Shown piece after piece: positions 6,482 to 16,008 of a DNA stretch of 32,559 bases. The notes beneath the pieces were generated by a model. That model saw only the letters and a program-made list of their open reading frames with translations, was not told the DNA's origin and did no database searches. The position numbers were made by a program, and so were the translations under genes. The number at the start of each line of letters is the position of its first letter. Positions within the stretch are counted from its first letter, which is position 1. The DNA comes from Clostridia bacterium (GTDB taxonomy: Bacteria > Bacillota > Clostridia > Oscillospirales > CAG-272), in the NCBI GenBank assembly GCA_017539425.1, contig JAFYHA010000028.1:1-32559 (forward strand). The letters are read 5' to 3'.

Positions 6482-8422
6482 TTATCCGATGGTGTCCAGA
6501 GGCTCGGCGGTGAATCCACCGGATGCGAACCTGGCCGCAGAAACGGAGGAGGGAACCACGTCCCCGTCGTCTTCGAACACGGTCAGGACGGGTTCGCCGT
6601 CCCGGCAGATGACGATGTTGTCGTAGCAGACGGTTACGTCACATTCCGTGAACGGTCCGTCCGCAGCTTCCGGATGCGCGGCCAGCTGCAGGAGAGTCAG
6701 CCTCTGTCCGTCGTTCTGGGCGTTGCCCAGACGGATGACCCGGTGGTACCAGCGGCCGTAGGCGAAGCGGCTCAGATCCGCGTTGGGATGTACCCGCAGC
6801 CCGGTCGTATCGGTCAGCCCGTAGTTGTCCCGGAGGGTCTTGCCGTCGCTGAACTGGCCGTCCAGCGCCCCCAGGCCCGCCATGGGATCCGAAAGAAAGA
6901 CGTCATATTCCAGGGTGTCCCCGTCCCGGACCGTGAAATCCAGCCTCTTGAGCGTGGCAAACGCGAAGGCCAGCGGTTCGGCTTCGGGCTTGCTGAAGTG
7001 CAGACGGAAGGACAGGACGTCACCGTCCGGGTCGCCTGCGTCCCCGGCCTGCGAAGCCGGGTCAAAGGTGCCGGCCGTTCCCGAGTCCAGATAGGTTTTC
7101 AGATCCGGAACGATGTCCGCAAAGGACTGGAAAAGCGCCGAACGGGTGCGGCCGTCGGATTCGAAGAGCCAGTGGCAGTGGGTGTAGTCGATGCCGGCCA
7201 GCTTATACTCCAGTATGATGTCCCGGAGCAGCCCGGGTTCGGCGTCCGGACGGGAACCTCCGGCGTTTTCTCCGAAAACGGGGATGTCCGCATAGCCGTT
7301 TTCGTGCATGAACGTCAGGATGCGTCTGAGATGTTCGGTCCCGGTGATGCCGGTATACTGCAGAAGACAGCCGTAGGTCCTGGCCAGTTGTACCGTATAC
7401 GGATTGTCGCACATGAAGCGGATCCCGTTCGTGAGCGTGCCGGTCCGGATACAGTTCTCCCACTGTCCCTCCGTGAAATCCGCGCCGGGAAGGTAGAGGA
7501 TCAGGGGTACGTCGGAAAGGCCGAACTCATCCATGAGCCTGCGGAAAACGCGGACCTGCATATCCATGAACGCCCGCTTGCTGTCCCGGTACCATTCCAG
7601 GACGTCCCGTAGGTACTGGCCTCGGAAGGTCCCTTCCTTGGGAATCGTGACATTTGCAAAAGAATCGTAGGACGTGCTCCAGGCCTCGTTTGCGGCCTGG
7701 ACCGTTTTGTATCTGGCTTCCATCTGCCGGCGGAAATCCGCCTGCGCGTTGTCCGCGTAGCACCACAGGACCTCATCGCCTCCGCCCTGTGTCCAGGCCG
7801 GGGGATAGAGCGGTTCTCCCGCAGGACCCAGACCCGCGACGATCCCGCCGATCAGGGAACCGAAGCCTTCGTCCAGAACGGCAGAGAGCTGATCGCGGAG
7901 AAAGGACTCGGTGTAGGCTTCCGCTCCGGCATACCAGGGGCTGACCGCATTCAGCGCGGTGCGGCCTGTGGCATCCCTGAGTTTGGAATCCGGATCGCTT
8001 TGTCCGGTTCCGCCCGGATTGAGAATGATCTTGAGTTTGAGACCGTTCTGTCCGGCGGCCCGGAACTGGTTCCGGCTGCTCGTGTCCAGCCTGACTTTTC
8101 CGTTTGAACCGGACGTGAAAAAGAGATCCAGCCGGACCGCGGTCAGGCCGAGTTCCTTGTAAGCCCGGAAACGGGAGGATACGGACGCGGCGTCCAGTGG
8201 CACGCCCCCCTCCGTGATGCACAGGGCGAGCGGGGAATCATCGTTCTTCACAGGCTGTTCCTCCGTTTCGGTTTCCGTTGCGGGTTCCGTCCCGGCACCG
8301 GACTCGGTCTGCGCCGGGACCGTGTCTGTCTCCGGGCGACCGGCGGGTGCCGCGGAGCAGGAGCTGAAGAGCAGCCCCAGGCAGAGCGCGGAGATCAAAA
8401 GGGAAAGTTTCCGGTTGCGCAT
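6482..8422 (-). CDS. Lipoprotein with GH14/GH42-like hydrolase barrel
   Basis: A 646-aa surface lipoprotein: signal peptide with lipobox FSSC (Cys22), a Thr/Glu-rich tether to about residue 60, then a predicted TIM-barrel hydrolase domain. The segment GGIVAGLGPAGEPLYPP (Glu at about 203) matches the acid-catalyst motif of beta-amylases (GH14, GLGPAGELRYP), and FGENAGG (Glu about 384) is a candidate for the second catalytic Glu. The last 150-170 residues are beta-rich and look like a carbohydrate-binding or jelly-roll domain. Substrate is not known; GH14, GH42 and related clan members are all possible. It has a good site (AGGAGG) and starts 30 bases after ilvD in the same direction, so it is probably the last gene of the coaX-ilvD run, an odd place for a glycosidase. 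Confidence 0.72.
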   Translation of the reverse strand: MRNRKLSLLISALCLGLLFSSCSAAPAGRPETDTVPAQTESGAGTEPATETETEEQPVKNDDSPLALCITEGGVPLDAASVSSRFRAYKELGLTAVRLDLFFTSGSNGKVRLDTSSRNQFRAAGQNGLKLKIILNPGGTGQSDPDSKLRDATGRTALNAVSPWYAGAEAYTESFLRDQLSAVLDEGFGSLIGGIVAGLGPAGEPLYPPAWTQGGGDEVLWCYADNAQADFRRQMEARYKTVQAANEAWSTSYDSFANVTIPKEGTFRGQYLRDVLEWYRDSKRAFMDMQVRVFRRLMDEFGLSDVPLILYLPGADFTEGQWENCIRTGTLTNGIRFMCDNPYTVQLARTYGCLLQYTGITGTEHLRRILTFMHENGYADIPVFGENAGGSRPDAEPGLLRDIILEYKLAGIDYTHCHWLFESDGRTRSALFQSFADIVPDLKTYLDSGTAGTFDPASQAGDAGDPDGDVLSFRLHFSKPEAEPLAFAFATLKRLDFTVRDGDTLEYDVFLSDPMAGLGALDGQFSDGKTLRDNYGLTDTTGLRVHPNADLSRFAYGRWYHRVIRLGNAQNDGQRLTLLQLAAHPEAADGPFTECDVTVCYDNIVICRDGEPVLTVFEDDGDVVPSSVSAARFASGGFTAEPLDTIG

Positions 8423-8452
8423 GGAAGGCCTCCTGTTCCGGTCGGGTCCGGA

Positions 8453-10129
8453 TCAGTCCGGATCGGTCTTGAGCACGGCGCCCGTGTTGGCGCTGCTGAC
8501 CAGTCTCGCGTAGCGTGCCAGCCATCCGGATTTGACGTTGGGTTCCGGCTTGACATAGGCGGCCCTGCGGGCGGCCAGTTCTTCTTCGGTAAGGTCCGCC
8601 GAAATGGAGGCGTTCGGGATGTCGATGGTGATGGAATCGCCTTCGCGGAGAAGTCCGATGGGGCCTCCGTCCGCGGCTTCCGGGGATACGTGGCCGATGG
8701 AGGCGCCCCGGGACGCGCCGGAAAAGCGTCCGTCCGTAATGAGCGCGACCGAACGGTCCAGTTTCATTCCGGCCAGGGCGGACGTGGGATTGAGCATTTC
8801 GCGCATGCCCGGACCGCCCTTGGGTCCTTCATAGCGGATGACGACCACGTCACCGGGACGGATCTGACCCGCATAGATGGACGCGATGGCGCTGTCCTCG
8901 CTGTCGAACACACGGGCCGGACCGGTATGGACCAGCATCTCGGGCGCGACGGCGCTTCTCTTGACCACGCAGCCGTCCGGAGCAATGTTGCCCCAGAGGA
9001 TCTGCAGGCCGCCTGTGGCGGAGTAGGGATTGTCCATGGGACGGATGACGCCGGTGTCCAGGTTCTTCGCGTCCTTAGCGACCTCGGCGATCGTCTTGCC
9101 GCTGACCGAAAGTGCGGAGCCGTCCAGAAGGCCGGCGCTCAGGAGCTGCGCCTGTACGGCGGGAATACCGCCGGCCGCGTCCAGGTCTTCGATGTGCGTG
9201 GGCCCCGCGGGGGCCAGATGACACAGATTGGGGACTTTGGCGCTGATCTCGTTGAAGATGCTGAGATCCAGGGATACGCCGGCCTCATGGGCGATGGCGA
9301 GCAGGTGGAGCACCGAATTGGTGGAGCAGCCCAGAGCCATGTCGCAGGCCAGCGCGTTGCGCAGGCTCTTCTCGTTGATGATCCGTCTGGCCGTGATGCC
9401 GCGGTTCAGCATATCCATGATCGCCATACCGGCGTGCTTGGCCAGGATGTAGCGGCGGTTGGAGACGGCGGGGATGGTGCCGTTTCCGGGAAGCGCGATG
9501 CCGATGGCCTCGCACAGACAGTTCATGCTGTTTGCGGTGTACATGCCGGCGCAGGATCCGCAGCCGGGGCAGGCCCCGGTCTCGCAGGACTCCAGACCGG
9601 CCTCATCGATGAGTCCGGCCTTGTAGGCGCCCACGGCCTCGAACAGTTTGGACAGGGAGACCTTCTCCCCGTTGTACCGTCCGGCCAGCATCGGACCGCC
9701 CGAGCAGACGACTGCCGGGATGTCCATGCGGACGGCGGCCATGACCATTCCGGGCACGATCTTGTCGCAGTTGGGGATAAGGACGGCCCCGTCCAGCTGA
9801 TGGGCCATGATCATCGTCTCCACGCTGTCCGCGATGAGTTCGCGGGAGGCCAGGGAATACTTCATGCCGATGTGGCCCATGGCAATGCCGTCGCAGACGC
9901 CGATGGCCGGGATGAGCACAGGCGTTCCGCCGGCCATGCGGATGCCGGCCTTGACGGCTTCGGCGATCTTATCCAGATGAAAATGACCGGGTACGATCTC
10001 GCTGTGCGCGGATACCACGCCGATCAGGGGGCGCTCCAGTTCTTCCTTGGTGTAGCCCATCGCGTAAAACAGGGAGCGGTTGGGGGCGCGCTCGGCGCCT
10101 TTGGTGACATTGTCTGAACGAAGTGACAT
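8453..10129 (-). CDS. ilvD: Dihydroxy-acid dehydratase
   Basis: IlvD, 558 aa, full length. It dehydrates 2,3-dihydroxy-isovalerate and -methylvalerate to the 2-oxo acids in valine, leucine and isoleucine synthesis, in the cytoplasm, using an Fe-S cluster. The family signature is plain: CDKIVPGM, then [20 protein letters not shown] with the cluster cysteines, and near the C-terminus [11 protein letters not shown]. The ATG at 10127-10129 has an AGGAG site. It is apart from ilvBNC and sits between an ECF transporter subunit gene and a lipoprotein gene, all in one direction. Its product from valine synthesis, 2-oxoisovalerate, is also the pantothenate precursor, which fits co-transcription with coaX. 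Confidence 0.97.
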   Translation of the reverse strand: MSLRSDNVTKGAERAPNRSLFYAMGYTKEELERPLIGVVSAHSEIVPGHFHLDKIAEAVKAGIRMAGGTPVLIPAIGVCDGIAMGHIGMKYSLASRELIADSVETMIMAHQLDGAVLIPNCDKIVPGMVMAAVRMDIPAVVCSGGPMLAGRYNGEKVSLSKLFEAVGAYKAGLIDEAGLESCETGACPGCGSCAGMYTANSMNCLCEAIGIALPGNGTIPAVSNRRYILAKHAGMAIMDMLNRGITARRIINEKSLRNALACDMALGCSTNSVLHLLAIAHEAGVSLDLSIFNEISAKVPNLCHLAPAGPTHIEDLDAAGGIPAVQAQLLSAGLLDGSALSVSGKTIAEVAKDAKNLDTGVIRPMDNPYSATGGLQILWGNIAPDGCVVKRSAVAPEMLVHTGPARVFDSEDSAIASIYAGQIRPGDVVVIRYEGPKGGPGMREMLNPTSALAGMKLDRSVALITDGRFSGASRGASIGHVSPEAADGGPIGLLREGDSITIDIPNASISADLTEEELAARRAAYVKPEPNVKSGWLARYARLVSSANTGAVLKTDPD

Positions 10130-10162
10130 AGTGATCTCCTGGGGTTTAAAATGGTGCGGATC

Positions 10163-10837
10163 TCAGTCCGGATCGGTTTTTTCCGTGTCGGCAGACGGAT
10201 TCGTGTCCTGGGTTTCGGCTTGTTTGGAAGCGTTCCGGGCGCTGAACCGGTCCTTCAGAAGGGTGGTCAGACGGAACAGGGCGGGGGAGAGGATCAGGTT
10301 GAGACCCAGCTCCGCAAGGAAATTGAATCCGGCGCATACGATGACCAGGAAATAGACGACTCCGGTCTCGCTTGCAAAATTGGCCTCCAGGGTCCCGCGG
10401 ACCATCAGAAGACCGAACAGGATGAACAGTCCGGTGTTGGTGACGGGCACGGCCGCGGCCGCCGCGAACGTGGCTGCCCAACGGTTGACCTTCTTGAGCA
10501 GCTTGTAGACCAGACCGCCCATGAATCCGGCCGCCGTCGCCTTGCCCAGACAGATGAAGCCCGTGGCGAAGGGCTGGGCAGTGAACAGGATGTTCGTGAA
10601 CGCGTCCGTCCCGGTCACGCCGGCCATCAGGGTGATGAACCCGAAGATGAGGCCGAGAAAGGCTCCGGCCGCCGGCCCGAACAGCATGCCGCCCAGGGCG
10701 ATGGGGACCAGGACCAGACTGACGCTGGTCGGACCGATGTGAATGAATCCGCCCAGCATCTGCAGTAGAACGACGAGAGCCGCCAATATGGCCAACTGTA
10801 CCATTTGGACAAGCTTTTCGGAAGTCTGCTTGCGCAT
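10163..10837 (-). CDS. ECF transporter S component, probably pantothenate (PanT-like)
   Basis: A 224-aa integral membrane protein with about six hydrophobic segments, typical of ECF-type vitamin transporter substrate-binding (S) components, which work with shared EcfA/A'/T units encoded elsewhere. The N-terminal segment AILAALVVLLQMLGG carries the small-residue pattern used to dock on EcfT. The tail after residue 200 is a polar, Asp/Thr-rich extension. The start has an AAGGAG site. It lies directly downstream of pantothenate kinase coaX and upstream of ilvD, so pantothenate is the best guess for substrate; that is from context, not from residues. Other vitamins remain possible. Confidence 0.8.
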   Translation of the reverse strand: MRKQTSEKLVQMVQLAILAALVVLLQMLGGFIHIGPTSVSLVLVPIALGGMLFGPAAGAFLGLIFGFITLMAGVTGTDAFTNILFTAQPFATGFICLGKATAAGFMGGLVYKLLKKVNRWAATFAAAAAVPVTNTGLFILFGLLMVRGTLEANFASETGVVYFLVIVCAGFNFLAELGLNLILSPALFRLTTLLKDRFSARNASKQAETQDTNPSADTEKTDPD

Positions 10838-10909
10838 AGATGTGTACTCCTTCCGGGACTTTCACCCGGCGCTGCCGTCCGCAGGGGGTACGGCGCGTGT
10901 TAAAAATTG

Positions 10910-11725
10910 TTACGGTTCGCCCGGCCTGGCCGAGAGCCTTTTCTGCGGGGCGGTCCCGAGATAATACAATCCTTTCGCCGTCAGGTCCGGGTCCACCCGG
11001 AAGCCGTGGCGGCAGAACGGAATGACGGTTCCGGCCAGACCTCCGGTGGCGACCAGGTTCAGGGTCTTTCCGGTCTCATGCTCCAGCCTCTCCACATAGG
11101 CGTCGATCCACATCGCGTTGGCCCAGAGGGCTCCGGCACGTATGGAAGCGGCCGTATTCCGGCCCAAGAGAGGCACGGCTTCCGGTCCGCAGGTGCCTAC
11201 GGACAGTTCGGGCAGCTGGGCTGCGGATTCCGCCGTGGACCGCAGGACGGTCTGAACGCCGGGAAAGATGACGGTCCCGGTGAATTCGCTGTTTTCATTG
11301 ATGAGCATCAGCACGCTCATCGTACCCAGATCCGCGACGAGAAGGGGAAGAGGGTATTCCTTGACCGCGCAGGCGGCGTCAGCGACCAGGTCCGATCCCA
11401 CTTCGGACGGGTTTTCCGTCCGGATGATGAAACCGGTGCGCATACCCGGTCCGACCGGAACGAGTCTTTCCAGAGAGGGGAAGACCTGACGGACGGCATC
11501 CGAAAGGGGAGCGGCCAGTACAGGCACAACACAGGACAGGACCGCGGTCCGGACCTCTCCGGGGTCGATGCCACGCGCGAGGGACAGACTGCGGATCACG
11601 CCCGCATACTCATCGGCGGTGCGCCGTTCATCCGTACCCAGACGGAGGCGCTCACGGACCTCGGGAGAGTCCCCGAAAAAGGACAGCACGATGCTGCTGT
11701 TTCCGATATCCACGGTGAGAAGCAT
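10910..11725 (-). CDS. coaX: Type III pantothenate kinase
   Basis: CoaX, 271 aa, typical length. It phosphorylates pantothenate in the first step of coenzyme A synthesis. It shows the acetate/sugar-kinase-fold motifs: LTVDIGNSS at the N-terminus, VADLGTMS at about residue 130, a GTVIFPGV loop, and LVATGG near residue 227. The usual G-x-D-R after GFIIRTENP is VGSDLVAD here, a variation on the family motif (Leu for the common Arg). The start has a strong AAAGGAG site and a consensus promoter 60 bases upstream. It heads a probable operon with the ECF S component, ilvD and the GH14/GH42-like lipoprotein. Confidence 0.93.
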   Translation of the reverse strand: MLLTVDIGNSSIVLSFFGDSPEVRERLRLGTDERRTADEYAGVIRSLSLARGIDPGEVRTAVLSCVVPVLAAPLSDAVRQVFPSLERLVPVGPGMRTGFIIRTENPSEVGSDLVADAACAVKEYPLPLLVADLGTMSVLMLINENSEFTGTVIFPGVQTVLRSTAESAAQLPELSVGTCGPEAVPLLGRNTAASIRAGALWANAMWIDAYVERLEHETGKTLNLVATGGLAGTVIPFCRHGFRVDPDLTAKGLYYLGTAPQKRLSARPGEP

Positions 11726-11783
11726 GATCCGGATCTCCTTTCTCAGGCCGCAGATCTCTGCGGTCTGAACGGTATACCGCTCT

Positions 11784-11812
11784 ATTGTAGTCTACGGAAA
11801 GGGAATTGACAA
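11784..11812 (-). promoter_or_regulatory. Promoter of coaX operon
   Basis: Minus strand: -35 TTGTCA (11807-11812) and -10 TACAAT (11784-11789) with a 17-base spacer. The -35 shares bases with the -35 of the divergent promoter at 11806-11835. Confidence 0.78.
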
Positions 11813-11835
11813 GAGGTTTTCCCGAATTGTATAAT
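11806..11835 (+). promoter_or_regulatory. Promoter of beta-helix lipoprotein gene
   Basis: Perfect consensus -35 TTGACA (11806-11811) and -10 TATAAT (11830-11835) with an 18-base spacer, 38 bases before the ATG at 11874. It overlaps the divergent coaX promoter at the -35. Confidence 0.85.
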
Positions 11836-11873
11836 GAAAATACAGTATATCCCTTGTAAATAAGGAGCAACCT

Positions 11874-14800
11874 ATGTCGAAACTCAAGAGCCTGCTTGCC
11901 GGAGGGCTGCTTCTGTGCCTCCTGGTCCTGAGCGCCTGCGGCGCGAATCCCCCGTCCCGGACGGAAACGGATACATCCGCGGATACGGATGCGTCTGAGG
12001 AAACGGAAAGCGAGGGCACAACCGTGGAAACCGAATCCGAGACCGGGACCGGGACGACGCCCCGGCCGGTGAAGACCACCTATGAACCCGAATACAAAGT
12101 CGTGGACACCGAACTTACGGATCTGTCCGTAGGCACGTTCGTCGCGGCATATGACGTCCTGGATTACGGCGTCGACCCGACCGGGGGCAAGGATTGCTCC
12201 CAGACGGTCCAGAAGCTGATCGACAAACTCGGCGCGATCGGGGGCGGCGTGATCTGGTTCCCGGACGGGATGTACAAGTTCTCAAAGGCGCTGACGCTCC
12301 GCAAGGGCGTGACCCTGCGCGGCGAATGGGCCAGACCCGAGGCGGGAAAACCGGTCCGCGGCACGGTCTTCCTGGTCTATTACGGGCGAGACAAGACGAT
12401 CAATTCCTTGCCGTTCATCCGGATGGAGACCAACGGCGGCGTAATGGACCTGACCTTCTTTTATCCCGAGCAGGATCCGAAGGCCATCGTCCCGTATGCT
12501 CCGGCGATCACCATGGGTGTCGACGGCTACTGGGGCAACGAATACAACAACGTCAAGAACGTGACGTTCGTCAACGCCTATACGGCCGTGCATTACTCCT
12601 ATACCAATATGGGCGCGTCGCCCGTGGTCAACGGGGTGTACGGTTCTCCGCTGTCCCTGGGCGTGGAGGTGGACAACATCGCTGACGTGGGGCGCGTGGA
12701 GTACCTGGACCTTTCTCCCGAATACTGGATCGGGTGCGGACTGTATGCCCGGATGGGCATCGCGGACCCGTTTGCCGAGGACGCGGCCAAGGAGTCCGTC
12801 CGCCGGTTCATCTATGAAAACGGCACGGGGCTCATCATGAGACGCAACGACTGGTCCTATTCCAGCTACCTTACGATCGAGGGCTATAACAGGGGCTATG
12901 CGGCCCTGTATTCCGTCGGAAGCAAGGGCAGTACGCCGAACGGGCACAATTACGCCTACCGCCTGACCCGCTGCAAGACCGGAATCTCGATCGAGGCCAG
13001 CAACTACTGCGGCAACATGTTTGCCGACATCCGTATGACCGGATGCGAGACCGGGATCCGGGTCGGACCGGACACCTCGGACACCGTACAGTTCACGGGC
13101 TGTACGATCGATGCCGACACGGCGATCCGCATCGATCCCTCCTCGACCACCCGCGTCCTGTTCAACCAGTCAAAGGTCGAACGCGGGGAGGTCCGCATCG
13201 ACGGAGGCCTGTTCAACGCGGCAGACTGCGAGTTCAACAACAGCGCGGCCTCCTGCCACGTCCGTGTGGGGACGTTCGGCTCCGCGAACCTTGTGGGCAA
13301 CCGGTTCAAAGGAACGGCGAACGTAAAGAACGAATCCCTCTACCGCGTACAGGTGGAAAGCGAGGAACTGCCGTACGCCGAAAGTTTCCCGGAATATGAC
13401 TATGCGGCCTTCGGAAGCCAGACCCGGCTGCCGGCGAAGAACGATCTGTTCCTGGTCACGGACTACGGCGCCAAGGCGGACCGGACCACGACGGACAATA
13501 CCGAAGCGTTCCGGAAGGCCCTGAAAGCCGCGGCAGAGAACGGAGGCGGCATCGTGTTCGTGCCCGCCGGATACTGGCGGCTCGACGGTACGCTCCGGAT
13601 CCCGTCCGGTGTGGAACTCCGCGGCGCGACCGACACCAGTTCCACGCCTCACGGGGAAGGCACGGTCCTGGAAAGCTACTGGGGCCGCGGGGATCCTGAC
13701 GCCGAGGCATTCCTCTCGATCGATCCGAGGGGCGGCCTGCGCGGCGTGACGGTCGACTACCCGGAACAGGTCTGGGACCGGATGGGAGGCCAGCCTTACG
13801 CGTATCCCTGGGCGATACGGGGCTGCGGTGCGGACATTTACGTGATCAACGTGGGATTCCGCGCCTGCTATGCCGCGATCGACCTGTTCACCAACCGCTG
13901 CGACCGGTTCTATATCGATTTCGTCTCGGGCCATATGTTCAACTACGGACTGAAGGCCGGAGCCGGGGCGGTTGACGGGATCCTCAACAACGTCATGTGC
14001 AACACGATCGTGTACGCATGCGGGAACGAATCCAAGTTCGGGTCCTTCCCGAACAGCACGAAGGGCGACATCAGCCCGGTCTACGATTACGGGTATGCCC
14101 ATCTGGAATTTTTCACGCTGGGAGACCTGCGGAACCTGCGGATGTACAACTGCTTCAATTTCGGAGCCAACAAGGGCATCATCCTCACGAGCGAGGGAAG
14201 CGGGGGTCCCGACGGGATCTCGGTAGGCCTGGGACTGGACGCCGACGTCAAGGCCCTGTATATCACGGAAGACGTGGAGAGCGCGTTCACGTTCCTCAAC
14301 ACGCAGTTCGTCTCCCTGGGTTCCTCAGACGTCTATTACATCTATTCCGAAGGCAACAACGACTTCGAGGTCAGCCTCTATGCCAGCGTCTACTGGGGCG
14401 GACCGACGTACGGACTGCACATGGGCCGAGACAGCGGACTGCTCCGCCTGGTCGGGGCGCATTTTCAGAACCCCGGGAACACCGCGTTTGCGGAGCTGGA
14501 GGGCGGGACGGTCGTCCTGCTGGGCTCCGGGGTCAACCCCAAGGATCCCCTGATTAAGAGAGGAACGGGAGGCGAGGCCTTTCTCACGGTCGCCGGGTCG
14601 GTCGCGGACGCACTGGGCATCAAGGTGACGACGGACGGCTGGATCAACAATACCGGAACGGCCCGCGCCTTCTCGGAGGACAACGAGATCCTGTCGGCCT
14701 ATGACCGCAGGGCCTGGAAGGTGAGCGCCAGCCACAATTCCGGGAACGCGGGCCGGGTCCTGGACGGAAACGTCGGCACGCGATGGGACAGCGCCGCCGT

Positions 14801-15086
14801 CCAGAAACCGGGTATGTACTTCCAGGTGGATTTCGGCACCGAACTGACCTTTGACACCCTGATCCTGGATATCGGCTCGAGCACGGGCGACATGGCCGTG
14901 AAATGGAACGTCTACGTCTCCTCTGACGGATCGGACTGGGGCGAGGCGATCGCCTCCGGCGAGAAGGGCAACGGGCTCATTTCGTTCGATCCGGTCGAGG
15001 CCCGCTATCTGCGCGTCACCCAGAACGGGTCTTCCGAGGGAAGCTACTGGTCGATCCACGAGCTGTACGTCTGCGAGCTGTCGTGA
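11874..15086 (+). CDS. Lipoprotein with two pectate-lyase-type beta-helix domains and F5/8-type C-terminus
   Basis: A 1070-aa surface lipoprotein. Lipobox LSAC gives Cys22, followed by a Glu/Thr/Ser tether to about residue 70. Two pectate-lyase-3-type (GH28/PL-like right-handed beta-helix) modules start with the characteristic DYG(V/A) segments: DYGVDPTGG at about residue 96 and DYGAKADRTT at about residue 530, each followed by a GGG(V/I) strand with WFPDGMY or FVPAGYW and a LRGE/LRGA turn. Residues from about 942 form a discoidin (F5/8 type C, CBM32-like) domain: SASHNSGNAGRVLDGNVGTRW, then RYLRV and WSIHELYV. Probably binds or cuts pectin-like or other plant or host glycans at the cell surface; lyase versus hydrolase cannot be decided. 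The start has an AAGGAG site. Monocistronic, ending at the terminator at 15134. Confidence 0.87.
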   Translation: MSKLKSLLAGGLLLCLLVLSACGANPPSRTETDTSADTDASEETESEGTTVETESETGTGTTPRPVKTTYEPEYKVVDTELTDLSVGTFVAAYDVLDYGVDPTGGKDCSQTVQKLIDKLGAIGGGVIWFPDGMYKFSKALTLRKGVTLRGEWARPEAGKPVRGTVFLVYYGRDKTINSLPFIRMETNGGVMDLTFFYPEQDPKAIVPYAPAITMGVDGYWGNEYNNVKNVTFVNAYTAVHYSYTNMGASPVVNGVYGSPLSLGVEVDNIADVGRVEYLDLSPEYWIGCGLYARMGIADPFAEDAAKESVRRFIYENGTGLIMRRNDWSYSSYLTIEGYNRGYAALYSVGSKGSTPNGHNYAYRLTRCKTGISIEASNYCGNMFADIRMTGCETGIRVGPDTSDTVQFTGCTIDADTAIRIDPSSTTRVLFNQSKVERGEVRIDGGLFNAADCEFNNSAASCHVRVGTFGSANLVGNRFKGTANVKNESLYRVQVESEELPYAESFPEYDYAAFGSQTRLPAKNDLFLVTDYGAKADRTTTDNTEAFRKALKAAAENGGGIVFVPAGYWRLDGTLRIPSGVELRGATDTSSTPHGEGTVLESYWGRGDPDAEAFLSIDPRGGLRGVTVDYPEQVWDRMGGQPYAYPWAIRGCGADIYVINVGFRACYAAIDLFTNRCDRFYIDFVSGHMFNYGLKAGAGAVDGILNNVMCNTIVYACGNESKFGSFPNSTKGDISPVYDYGYAHLEFFTLGDLRNLRMYNCFNFGANKGIILTSEGSGGPDGISVGLGLDADVKALYITEDVESAFTFLNTQFVSLGSSDVYYIYSEGNNDFEVSLYASVYWGGPTYGLHMGRDSGLLRLVGAHFQNPGNTAFAELEGGTVVLLGSGVNPKDPLIKRGTGGEAFLTVAGSVADALGIKVTTDGWINNTGTARAFSEDNEILSAYDRRAWKVSASHNSGNAGRVLDGNVGTRWDSAAVQKPGMYFQVDFGTELTFDTLILDIGSSTGDMAVKWNVYVSSDGSDWGEAIASGEKGNGLISFDPVEARYLRVTQNGSSEGSYWSIHELYVCELS

Positions 15087-15133
15087 ACCGGAAAGGCGCA
15101 GGCGGCAGGAGTCTGTCATCATACGCAAAATAC

Positions 15134-15167
15134 ACGCGGCGGAGCCATCAGACTCCGCCGCGTTTTA
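15134..15167. terminator. Rho-independent terminator, probably bidirectional
   Basis: An 11-bp perfect stem ACGCGGCGGAG (15134-15144) / CTCCGCCGCGT (15153-15163) is followed by ttt on the plus side, and by tgta on the minus side. It separates the convergent beta-helix lipoprotein gene and the YwaF-family gene. Confidence 0.85.
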
Positions 15168-15196
15168 CGGACTTCGGAAAGACCGGGACCGGACGC

Positions 15197-15982
15197 TTAG
15201 GCATCCGTCCCGGGGACGTCGGACGGTGCCTTTGTCCCCAGACACCTGGGCAGGATCAGGTCCTGGAGCCAGGCGGACAGCGCCGCCACGGAGACGCCGA
15301 CCAGGATGAGGATCGCAAAATAGCCTCCCGGGCCTATGGCGTGATAGAGCGGAGCCAGGGGGTGGTTGTCCGTCGGTGCCGCAAGGAACCAGTAATTGGT
15401 GCCCGCAAGCGAATTGACCAGGACGACGACAGGGATCAGGACGAGGACGGACGCAAAGGCGTGTACAAGATCCCGCAGGCGGAGCGGCACGCGTTCCGTC
15501 TGCCACGTCCATACCGGATAGACGATCATGATCGTGTGCCAGACGTAACTGTGAAGCGAAAAGTAGGAAAGGAACGGATAGTGACCGATCCAGTTGGGAA
15601 AGAGCAGCGTGGCCAGCCCGGCGGGCAGCATCGCCGCACAGATGACGCACCGCAGCACGTTCCGGGCCTTGCCGCCCGGGATACAGACATACAGCGGGTA
15701 CAGATAGATCACCAAAGAACAGAACCCGACCGGGTAGTAGTTCGGCGTATAGCAGCCCTGCGCGAGCAATACGGCGGTCTTCAGGATCTCCATGCCCAGA
15801 GGGACCCAGGCGAAGATCCTGAGCAGCAAGGTTTTCCGCTTCGGACCCGCACGGCCGTACAGGAAGACGGCCAGTGCCGCAATGAGCAGGAACAATGCCA
15901 GATACAGAAAATACCGGGCCGAAAACACCGGATATCCCGCGTGTTCGGGAAGATAGGTTCTTTCACTCCAGAAGCCACCCAT
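15197..15982 (-). CDS. YwaF/TIGR02206 family membrane protein
   Basis: A 261-aa polytopic membrane protein of the TIGR02206 (B. subtilis YwaF-like) family, function unknown. About six or seven transmembrane helices are visible, and the segment NYWFLAAPTDNHPLAP is close to the family's typical N-Y-x-F/M-L..P...PL signature near the C-terminus. I take the ATG at 15980-15982, nine bases behind an AAGGAGA site; an in-frame TTG two codons earlier is too close to that site. It lies 20 bases after the FtsX permease stop and is probably the third gene of the ABC operon, though that link has no known meaning. Confidence 0.82.
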   Translation of the reverse strand: MGGFWSERTYLPEHAGYPVFSARYFLYLALFLLIAALAVFLYGRAGPKRKTLLLRIFAWVPLGMEILKTAVLLAQGCYTPNYYPVGFCSLVIYLYPLYVCIPGGKARNVLRCVICAAMLPAGLATLLFPNWIGHYPFLSYFSLHSYVWHTIMIVYPVWTWQTERVPLRLRDLVHAFASVLVLIPVVVLVNSLAGTNYWFLAAPTDNHPLAPLYHAIGPGGYFAILILVGVSVAALSAWLQDLILPRCLGTKAPSDVPGTDA

Positions 15983-16008
15983 AGTCAACTATCTCCTTGT
16001 CAGCAAAA

